DNA from: Verrucomicrobiota bacterium | GTDB taxonomy: Bacteria; Verrucomicrobiota; Verrucomicrobiia; Opitutales; Opitutaceae | Assembly (NCBI GenBank): GCA_030832235.1 | Contig: JAURJO010000530.1 | Coordinates: 1-6,907 of the forward strand | Length of the DNA stretch: 6,907 nucleotides | Direction: 5' to 3' | Position numbers and translations under genes: made by a program | Shown: positions 1 through 5,954 of the stretch, one piece after another | Position numbering within the stretch: the first letter of the stretch is position 1 | Layout of the letters: each line of letters opens with the position of its first letter | Notes under the pieces: model-generated | Databases searched by the model: none | Seen by the model: the letters and a program-made list of their open reading frames with translations, nothing else | What the model was told of the DNA's origin: nothing

Positions 1-876
1 TACACGCTGCGGCTTTTCTCGCTGCTGGCGGAACTCGCTCCGGCCGGAGCCGCCGCGAGCGTCAGCACGGTCCCGGCCTCCTTCAAGGCGTTCGTCGCCG
101 CCGAACCGGCCCGCCGCGCGCGGATTTTCGCGCGTCTGACGGAATGCGCCCGGGGCATCGCGGAATTGGCGGCGCGCACCGGTCGCGATCTCCATCTCGG
201 GTTGGAGCCCGAGCCTTGCTGCGAGATCGAGACGACCGCCGAAACCGTCGCCTTCTTCGAGGAATGGCGCGCCGCCGAGCCCGCCGTCGACCGTGAGGGA
301 CTCCTGCGCCACGTCGGCGTGAACTACGACTGCTGCCACCTCGCGGTGGAGTTCGAGTCCGCCGGGCCGGCGCTCGATCGCCTCGCCGCCGCGGGGCTGC
401 GGCTGAGCAAACTGCACCTTAGTTCCGCCCTAAGGGTGACGCCCGATGCGGCGGGTCGCGCGGCGCTCGCGGCTTTCGTCGAGCCGGTGTACCTGCATCA
501 GGTCGTCGCGGGTGATCCTGTGAGCGGAAAGGTGCGTCGGCGTTTCACCGACCTGCCCGACGCGCTCGCGGAACGTGAGCCCGCGCCGGCAGGCGAGGAG
601 TGGCGCGTGCATTTCCATGTGCCGCTGCACGCGGCGCCCGGAGAGCCCTTCCGCGACACCCGCGATCATCTCGCCGGCGCGCTCGACTGGCTGGCGGCGC
701 GGCCCGAGGCGTGCGCGCATCTCGAGATGGAGACTTACACGTGGGAGGTTCTGCCGCCCGCGTTACGGCTGCCTATCGAGGACCAGCTGGTGCGCGAATA
801 CGCGTGGACGCTCGACGCGCTCGCGCGGCGCGGGCTCGCGTCGCGCGAACTGGCGGAAGCCGCCGCCCGCGCGTGA
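1..876 (+). CDS. eboE: EboE-like TIM-barrel protein (5' partial), metabolite traffic cluster
   Basis: The reading frame is open from base 1 to the TGA at 874-876, giving 291 residues; the true start lies left of the window, so the TTG at 166 is only an internal codon. The protein looks like the xylose isomerase/sugar-phosphate isomerase-like TIM-barrel family, specifically the EboE branch. Visible family-like elements, counted in the fragment, are LGLEPEPCCEIE (67-77), VNYDCCHLAVEFE (107-119), KLHLSSALR (137-145), VYLHQVV (163-169), HFHVPLH (204-210) and LEMETYTWEVLPP (241-253). The Glu, Asp, His and Glu residues in these blocks are plausible metal ligands. EboE proteins are usually near 390 residues, so about a quarter is missing. 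In known ebo clusters the protein is needed for moving a metabolite precursor to the periplasm, but its reaction is not established. The adjacent eboC supports the assignment. A generic sugar-phosphate isomerase is the main alternative. Confidence 0.85.
   Translation, partial: YTLRLFSLLAELAPAGAAASVSTVPASFKAFVAAEPARRARIFARLTECARGIAELAARTGRDLHLGLEPEPCCEIETTAETVAFFEEWRAAEPAVDREGLLRHVGVNYDCCHLAVEFESAGPALDRLAAAGLRLSKLHLSSALRVTPDAAGRAALAAFVEPVYLHQVVAGDPVSGKVRRRFTDLPDALAEREPAPAGEEWRVHFHVPLHAAPGEPFRDTRDHLAGALDWLAARPEACAHLEMETYTWEVLPPALRLPIEDQLVREYAWTLDALARRGLASRELAEAAARA
415..438. repeat. Intragenic inverted repeat (hairpin) in eboE
   Basis: Arms CCTTAG (417-422) and CTAAGG (430-435) are perfectly complementary around a 7-base loop. 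Two more pairs (C415-G438, A416-T437) form if G436 is bulged, giving eight pairs. The arms are AT-richer than the surrounding GC-rich gene, and the codons they impose (CTT, AGT, CTA, AGG) are unlike the neighbouring codon choice. Whether it forms a structure in mRNA or is a protein-binding site is not known. Confidence 0.5.
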
Positions 877-892
877 CGACGAAATCGGCGGC

Positions 893-1606
893 ATGAGCGC
901 GCGCGTCTGGCTCGATCTCGCCCGAGCGGGAAACTTTCCCTCGGTCGCGGGCAACGTGCTCGCGGCGCTGGTCCTTTCCGCCCCGGGTTTTCCTTTCCCC
1001 GCGGTCGTCCCGCTGACACTGGCCGTGGTCGCCGGCTGGCTCGTCTACGCGGGTGGCGCGACCTTCAACGACGTGGCCGACGCCGCATTCGACGCGCGGC
1101 ATCGGCCGGAACGCGCGATCCCGCGTGGAACGGTGTCGCGTGCCGTGGCCGCCGCAGTGGCCGCGGTGCAGATGGCGGCGGGGCTCGGACTGCTCGTTCT
1201 CACCGGAGCTTCCCCTCTTTGGGCGGCGGCGTTGGCGGGCGTCATCCTCGCCTACGACTGGACGCACAAGCGCTGGACCGGCTCCGTCGTGCTGATGGCC
1301 GGGTGCCGCGTCCTGTTGGGGCTCACGGTCGCTTCCCGGCCGGGGCACGGTGTCACTCCCGCGCTGCTCGTATGGCTCGCGGTCCTTTTCGTCTACATCG
1401 TAGGGCTGAGCCTGCTCGCGCGGCGCGAATACCTGCCCGGCGCGCCGGCGGCGAAGATCGGCCGATCGGTCGGCCGGCTGCTCGCCTTTATTCCGTTTGT
1501 CGATGCCGCCGCTTTGCTCGTCTGTGGCGCTTGGGCGCCGGCCGTTCTCTGCGCGCTCATGGTGCCGCTGGGCCGCTGGGCGCAGCGGGGGATGGCGGCG
1601 AATTGA
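893..1606 (+). CDS. eboC: UbiA-like integral membrane protein EboC
   Basis: This 237-residue protein starts at the ATG at 893, 16 bases after the eboE stop. The open frame extends upstream to 575, but that extension is an out-of-frame reading of eboE. There is no strong Shine-Dalgarno; translation is probably coupled to eboE. The protein is very hydrophobic, with roughly seven membrane segments (about residues 16-31, 36-55, 84-104, 109-121, 131-147, 155-176 and 196-226). The first Asp-rich UbiA motif is present as NDVADAAFD (59-67), followed by RPERAIPRG (71-79), the usual UbiA/EboC pattern. AYDWTHKR (120-127) follows further on. The second Asp-rich motif of true prenyltransferases is not visible; the corresponding cytoplasmic loop reads ARREYLPGAP (176-185). 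EboC proteins are known as UbiA relatives in metabolite traffic clusters and their chemistry is unproven. A small UbiA prenyltransferase of another pathway is the alternative. Confidence 0.87.
   Translation: MSARVWLDLARAGNFPSVAGNVLAALVLSAPGFPFPAVVPLTLAVVAGWLVYAGGATFNDVADAAFDARHRPERAIPRGTVSRAVAAAVAAVQMAAGLGLLVLTGASPLWAAALAGVILAYDWTHKRWTGSVVLMAGCRVLLGLTVASRPGHGVTPALLVWLAVLFVYIVGLSLLARREYLPGAPAAKIGRSVGRLLAFIPFVDAAALLVCGAWAPAVLCALMVPLGRWAQRGMAAN
1456..1476. repeat. Overlapping GC-rich palindromes inside eboC
   Basis: GATCGGCCGATC (1456-1467) is a perfect 12-base palindrome. It overlaps a second inverted repeat with 7-base arms CGGCCGA (1459-1465) and TCGGCCG (1470-1476) around TCGG. The codons (Ile-Gly-Arg-Ser-Val-Gly-Arg) are ordinary for a high-GC gene, so chance is a fair explanation. 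Confidence 0.3.
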
Positions 1607-1683
1607 TCGCGTCTTGTGAGTGGTTCGCGCACCGGCGGTCTCCTTGACGCGGCCGAACGCGGATCCTTGGCTCACGGGAAAAC
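1607..1683 (+). promoter_or_regulatory. eboC-receptor intergenic region, possible weak promoter
   Basis: These 77 bases separate eboC from the TonB-dependent receptor. TTGACG at 1644-1649 matches a sigma-70 -35 box at five of six positions, but at 17 bases spacing the -10 position reads TTGGCT, a poor match, so a promoter is only a possibility. GGGAA at 1676-1680 is a weak ribosome-binding sequence close to the ATG at 1684. No hairpin followed by a T-run was seen, so no terminator for the ebo genes can be called here. Confidence 0.25.
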
Positions 1684-4548
1684 ATGAATCGTACCCCTCT
1701 CCGCCACGCCTTCGTCGTTAGTCTCAACGCGGCGGTTCTCCTGCTCCCGCCGGCTTCGTTCGCGCAGACGGCGCCCGCGCCCGCCACGTCGCCCGCCGAG
1801 CGTCCGGACGCCGTGCAGTTGTCTCCCTTCGAGGTGCGGGCCGACGACGACGCCGGTTACCAGGCGGCCAACACCACCGCCGGCAGCCGCCTCAACTCGC
1901 GTCTGAAGGACACGCCGGCGAGCATTTCGCCGTTCACGAAGGAATTCCTCTCGGACATCGCGGCGACCGACTTGGAGAGCATGCTCGCGTACGCCACGAA
2001 CGTGGAGCGCGAGGTGGAGGACGCCACAAACGGCTTCAACAACCCGCCCGGGCGCGACTCCACCGGCAACGACTACCGCTTCCGCGTGCGCGGCGTCGCG
2101 GGTTCATCGTCGGTCAACTACGCGCAGTCCGGCGTGCCGGTCGACCTGTACAACATCGAGCGCGCGGAGATGGCGAGCGGCCCGAACTCGATCCTCTTCG
2201 GCCTCGGCGCCCCCGGCGGCACGATGGCGCTCACCAGCAAGTTCGCGGAACTGCGCCGCACGCGCACCACGACGAAGGCGGTTTTCGGATCCTGGGATTA
2301 CAACCGTTTCGAGCTCGATCATAACCATGTGCTGGTGCCCGGAAAACTCGGCGTGCGCCTGCTCGGCCTCTACCAGGACGCGAAGGGCTGGCGGAAGTGG
2401 GACCTCAACGAGCAGAAACGTCTCACCGGCGCCTTCAGCTACCAGCCGTGGCGAAACACCGCCTTCCGCGGCAGCTACCAGTCGGGTTCGTCCGCCAACA
2501 ATATCTCCCTCCCGTGGAACGCCCTGGACTCGCTGACCTCGTGGGTGGCGGCGGGCCGGCCGACCGCCGACACGACGGCCATCCCCGCGACAACCGGCTT
2601 CGGCACAGGCAACCGCTACACGCTGCTCTCGCAGGATAACCTCATGGTGAACTTCCGTTCCAAGTTCTACAGCGCCCGCGCTCCCGCGAACACCCTGTTG
2701 CCTACGTCGCTAATGGGTTACGCGTATAACCTCACCGGCCCCGGCGGGCTCCGCACGCAGAATTTCAATGACTGGCAGGTGAAGGTGGAGCAGCGCCTGG
2801 CACGCGGCCTCGTCGCCGAGCTGGCCTACTTCCACAACGTTAACCGGATCCTGACGCGCGGTAACCTCAACCCGAACCTCTTCCTGACGGGTGACCCCAA
2901 CGTCTCGCTCGCGACGATGAGCGGCGCCGTGATCCCGAACCCGCGCGTCCGCCAGCTCTACCTCGAAGACAATTGGGGCCGCGATCCGTTCAGGGACGTC
3001 AACGACACGCTGCGCCTGAGCGCCGCCTGGGAATTCAGCCTCGGCCGATGGTTCGGCCGCCATCGGGTCGCCGGTCTCGCCGAGAACGCACGGCAGGACC
3101 GCGTGCGGCGCTGGCAGAACGAAATCCTCGTCGACCAGAACAACCAGGCGCTTTCCAACCCCGCTAATCCCGACGGGGCCGCCAACCAGCCTTGGCGCCG
3201 GCGTTACGTGACCGAGGGCCAGTTCGAGACCTACTTCGCCGCGGACCCCACGCAGGAGATCGCGCCCTTCGTCTCCGGCGCGAGCACCGTTCGCCCCACC
3301 TTCGTATCCCGCACCCGCTCCAACACGCACACCATCCAGAATGCCCGCTCTTACATGTTCGCGTCGCAGAGCTACTGGCTGCGTGACCGGCTCGTGACGA
3401 CGCTCGGCTACCGTGTCGACCAGATCACCTTCGACACCTACGGCCAGGGGCGCATCAGCGACCCGAAGGACCCGCGTTACACCTCCGGACGCTTCGTTCT
3501 CAATGAGTGGGACTTCGACGGCACCATCGAGCGCAACGCTTACAGCCCGAAGACGTTCACCGCCGGTGGCGTGCTCCACGCGACCTCGCGGGTCTCGCTT
3601 TTCTACAACGAGTCGCGCAACAGCGGCACACCCCGCCTCGACCGCACCGTGCTGCCCACCGGCCGCACCCCGCCGCCCACGGAGGGACTCGGTCACGACT
3701 ACGGCGTGATGATCGACGTCCTCGGGGACGACCGCCTCTTTTTCCGGTTGAGCACCTACGAGACGCGCCAGACCAAGGACGCCGCGATCATACCCGACGG
3801 GCTCTCGGTCAACACCTCGACCTCGCTCGGGGGCACCGCGATGGTGAACATCTACAACGCGCTGCTCAACGCCGGACGGATCACGCAGGCGCAGTTCGAC
3901 TCGGAGCTGAAGTACTTCAACGCGGCGACCATCGACGCTGTCACCAAGGGCTGGGAGGCGGAATTCGTCGCCAACCCCACCAAGGCCCTCACGCTCCGGC
4001 TCGGCGTTTCGTACTCGAACCGCCGTCGCGAGAATTTCTTCGAGGAGGTCTACGCGTACTTCGCCGAGTACGAGCCGAAGTGGCGCGCCGCGGCCGGATC
4101 GGACGCCGCGCTGCTCAACACCATCAACACGCAGATCCGCACGGCGCATGAAAACCAGGACGCGATGGCGGCGTTGCAGAACAACCCGTTCGGAACCCGG
4201 CCGTACAAGGCGAACCTCACGGGCCGCTACCGTTTCGCCGAAGGCCGGCTGAAGGGTCTCTTCATCGGCGGCGCCGGACGTTTCCAGAGCCGCAACCTCA
4301 CCAAGTACTCGTCGATCGACGGCCGCGCGCTCTGGGGGACGCCCACGCTCTTCGTCGACGCCTTCGCCGGCTACCGTTTCGTCGTGCCGCGTTGGAAGCT
4401 GCCGATGACGGCGCAGATCAACGCCCGCAACCTGTTCAATTCGTACCTCACCGGCGTCGGCCGCTACAACGCGACCGAGAACGGCTACCTGCGCGTCTAC
4501 CTGAACGAGCCGCGCAACTGGAAGCTCACGGTCTCAACTGAATTCTAG
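1684..4548 (+). CDS. TonB-dependent outer-membrane receptor
   Basis: This 954-residue receptor would use TonB/ExbB/ExbD energy to import an unknown ligand across the outer membrane. Residues 1-28 form a signal peptide, with a hydrophobic core around 11-22 and likely cleavage near SFA-QTA. A short linker with a TonB-box-like stretch, VQLSPFEV (44-51), precedes GYQAANTTAGSRLNS, a pattern frequent in Opitutus-type receptors. The plug spans about 63-187, including TPASISPFTKEFL (77-89), FRVRGV (133-138) and GPNSILFGLGAPGGT (166-180). The rest is a beta-barrel with alternating aromatic strands, and the chain ends in TVSTEF with a terminal Phe, as expected for BAM-assembled barrels. There is no N-terminal carboxypeptidase-like domain and no SusD neighbour, so it is not a SusC-type protein; there is also no room for an STN signalling domain, so sigma/anti-sigma regulation through the receptor is unlikely. 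The ATG at 1684 is chosen because the signal peptide starts directly there. The ligand (siderophore, glycan, cofactor or the ebo product) cannot be told. Confidence 0.93.
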   Translation: MNRTPLRHAFVVSLNAAVLLLPPASFAQTAPAPATSPAERPDAVQLSPFEVRADDDAGYQAANTTAGSRLNSRLKDTPASISPFTKEFLSDIAATDLESMLAYATNVEREVEDATNGFNNPPGRDSTGNDYRFRVRGVAGSSSVNYAQSGVPVDLYNIERAEMASGPNSILFGLGAPGGTMALTSKFAELRRTRTTTKAVFGSWDYNRFELDHNHVLVPGKLGVRLLGLYQDAKGWRKWDLNEQKRLTGAFSYQPWRNTAFRGSYQSGSSANNISLPWNALDSLTSWVAAGRPTADTTAIPATTGFGTGNRYTLLSQDNLMVNFRSKFYSARAPANTLLPTSLMGYAYNLTGPGGLRTQNFNDWQVKVEQRLARGLVAELAYFHNVNRILTRGNLNPNLFLTGDPNVSLATMSGAVIPNPRVRQLYLEDNWGRDPFRDVNDTLRLSAAWEFSLGRWFGRHRVAGLAENARQDRVRRWQNEILVDQNNQALSNPANPDGAANQPWRRRYVTEGQFETYFAADPTQEIAPFVSGASTVRPTFVSRTRSNTHTIQNARSYMFASQSYWLRDRLVTTLGYRVDQITFDTYGQGRISDPKDPRYTSGRFVLNEWDFDGTIERNAYSPKTFTAGGVLHATSRVSLFYNESRNSGTPRLDRTVLPTGRTPPPTEGLGHDYGVMIDVLGDDRLFFRLSTYETRQTKDAAIIPDGLSVNTSTSLGGTAMVNIYNALLNAGRITQAQFDSELKYFNAATIDAVTKGWEAEFVANPTKALTLRLGVSYSNRRRENFFEEVYAYFAEYEPKWRAAAGSDAALLNTINTQIRTAHENQDAMAALQNNPFGTRPYKANLTGRYRFAEGRLKGLFIGGAGRFQSRNLTKYSSIDGRALWGTPTLFVDAFAGYRFVVPRWKLPMTAQINARNLFNSYLTGVGRYNATENGYLRVYLNEPRNWKLTVSTEF

Positions 4549-4564
4549 GCCGCGAGCCGCCCGG

Positions 4565-5845
4565 TCACTTCTCCAGCCGGTACAGGTGGGTCTTGCTGCG
4601 GACGAATAGCGCGCGGCCCGCGACGGCGGGCGAGGCCATGAAACCGCCGTCGAGTTTGTTCGCGGCGAGCACCTTGAACACGCGGCCGGCCTCGATGACC
4701 GTTCCGTGACCGTTCTCGTTGAAGAAATAAAGCCGTCCCTCGGCCAGCACGGGTGAAGAGGAGTAGCTGCCCGCGCCGGGCAGGCGTTCCTTCCAGATTT
4801 CCTTGCCGGTCAGCGCCTCGAGGCACGTGACGACGCCGCCGTCCTGGTCGACCATGAAGAGCAGGTCGCCGGTCAGGATCGGCGACGGGCGGTTCGGCAC
4901 GTTGCGTGTCACTTTCCACGCGACGTGGGTGTTGGTGACGACCCCGCTGCCTCCAAGGCGCACCGCCCAGAGTTCACCTTTCGCGAGACCGGTCGCGGTG
5001 TAGACGAATCCGTGGCCGACGACCGGACGCACCGTGCCCGAGTGGTGCTTCCGCTCCTCAACGCGCCAAAGTTCGCGGCCGTCGACGGGATTGTAGGCGT
5101 AGGTGGCCTTGGAGGCTGCGCTGATGAGGAGCGGCTTGCCCTCGTGCGTGACGACCAGCGGTGACGAGAAGGCCTTCCGGAAATCCCCGTCGCGGATCGG
5201 CTTCCCCTCGGGCGTGAGGTCCTGGAAATCGATCGAGCGGTTGGTTCTCCACACGTCCCGCCCCGTGCGTTTGTCGAGGGCGACGACGTATTGGTGGTCG
5301 GCACCGTCGAAATGCATGATCAGCAGGTTTTCCCACAACGTGGGCGACGAGCCCGCGCCGCGCCAGTGGTTGCACGGAAGGTCGCGGCGTTCCCAGAGCA
5401 CCTTGCCCGTCGCGGTGTCGAGGCAGGCGGTGCCGGCCGAACCGAACGTCACGTAAACCCGACCCTCCTCGACCACGGGAGTGGGGGAGCCGTAGCTGTT
5501 GAATTTATCGGCGTACTGCGGCTGCTCGACGGTGAACAACGCGAGTTCGTGCATGATGCGGCCCGACTCCCGGTCGATGGCGATCGCACCCAGCTGGCGG
5601 CCGTCCTCGGTGGCGGTGGTCACCCAGATTTGCGCGCCCCACACCACGGGCGAGGACCACGCCTTGCCCTTGAGCGGCGTCTTCCACTTCACGTTCTCCG
5701 TTTCGCTCCATGTCACCGGCAGGCCGGTGGCGTCGGCGAAACCTTGGCCGGTGGGCCCGCGGAACTGGGGCCAGTTCTCACCCGCGCGCGACGCGGCGGA
5801 GAGGGTGAGCAGGAAAGCGGACAGGAGAACGAGCTTCGGCTTCAT
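4565..5845 (-). CDS. Secreted PQQ-like beta-propeller repeat protein
   Basis: The 426-residue protein starts at the ATG at 5845-5843; the same frame continues upstream for 67 more codons, but that part lacks family similarity, crosses the divergent intergenic region and the sulfatase start, and would bury the signal peptide. Residues 1-21 are a signal peptide (cleavage near SRA-GEN). The mature protein opens with WPQFRGPTGQG (25-35), typical of PQQ-like propellers in Planctomycetota and Verrucomicrobiota. About eight blades can be seen as repeats of 'SSPVV...VYV...LD..TGK.LW': SSPVVWG (64-70), SPTPVVEEGRVYV (120-132), TGKVLWE (146-152), TGRDVWR (194-200), DGRELWR (255-261), TGKEIWKE (346-353), SSSPVLAEGRLYFF (362-375) and ASPAVAGRALFV (404-415). 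The family fold is shared with PQQ dehydrogenases and BamB, but no catalytic dehydrogenase motif was recognised, so a binding or scaffold role in the periplasm is more likely than oxidation. It is divergent from the sulfatase and convergent with the receptor. Confidence 0.9.
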   Translation of the reverse strand: MKPKLVLLSAFLLTLSAASRAGENWPQFRGPTGQGFADATGLPVTWSETENVKWKTPLKGKAWSSPVVWGAQIWVTTATEDGRQLGAIAIDRESGRIMHELALFTVEQPQYADKFNSYGSPTPVVEEGRVYVTFGSAGTACLDTATGKVLWERRDLPCNHWRGAGSSPTLWENLLIMHFDGADHQYVVALDKRTGRDVWRTNRSIDFQDLTPEGKPIRDGDFRKAFSSPLVVTHEGKPLLISAASKATYAYNPVDGRELWRVEERKHHSGTVRPVVGHGFVYTATGLAKGELWAVRLGGSGVVTNTHVAWKVTRNVPNRPSPILTGDLLFMVDQDGGVVTCLEALTGKEIWKERLPGAGSYSSSPVLAEGRLYFFNENGHGTVIEAGRVFKVLAANKLDGGFMASPAVAGRALFVRSKTHLYRLEK

Positions 5846-5901
5846 GAGGGGTAGGGCGGCGGGAAGGTGTGCGGGCGCCGAGAACAGAGGCAAACAAAAC
5901 C

Positions 5902-5913
5902 CCGGCCGGCCGG
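5902..5913. repeat. Perfect 12-base palindrome CCGGCCGGCCGG
   Basis: The sequence is self-complementary and made of a CCGG tandem. It sits about midway between the two divergent start codons, the place where a shared operator would be expected, but in high-GC DNA such a run can also arise by chance. Confidence 0.35.
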
Positions 5914-5917
5914 CTCG

Positions 5918-5935
5918 ACCGACGCTTCGCTCGGT
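5918..5935 (+). other. Small hairpin in the sulfatase leader
   Basis: ACCGA (5918-5922) pairs with TCGGT (5931-5935); inside, GC (5924-5925) can pair with GC (5929-5930) around TTC, with C5923 bulged. It ends 19 bases before the sulfatase ATG and is followed by only GTTTGG, so it is not a convincing terminator. A 5' leader structure is possible; chance is also possible. Confidence 0.2.
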
Positions 5936-5954
5936 GTTTGGTTCGCTGGACCCC

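Larger units (their letters stand above)
5846..5954. promoter_or_regulatory. Divergent intergenic region between propeller and sulfatase genes
   Basis: These 109 bases lie between two genes transcribed away from each other, so promoters for both should be here or just inside the genes. I see no convincing -35/-10 pair on either strand. The region has an A-rich stretch (AACAAAAC near 5893-5900), a GC palindrome (5902-5913) and a small hairpin (5918-5935). Neither start codon has a good Shine-Dalgarno sequence. Confidence 0.45.

Noticed and set aside
575..892. Upstream extension of EboC by 106 residues
   Set aside because: This segment is an out-of-frame reading of eboE, Arg/Ser-rich and not membrane-like; the recognisable EboC begins at the ATG at 893.
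773..1675. 300-residue open frame on the - strand across eboE-eboC
   Set aside because: It is antisense to two recognised genes, very Arg/Gly/His-rich and low in hydrophobic residues; it is a high-GC shadow frame.
2710..4149. 479-residue open frame on the - strand inside the receptor gene
   Set aside because: It is antisense to a clearly recognisable TonB-dependent receptor, has Arg/Val/Glu-rich composition typical of GC-rich shadow frames, and shows no domain or signal peptide.
5714..5729. Inverted repeat CACCGGC/GCCGGTG with a 2-base loop in the propeller gene
   Set aside because: The codons are ordinary for a GC-rich gene, the loop is too short for a stable hairpin as drawn, and there is no T-run, so it is not called as a terminator or regulatory site.
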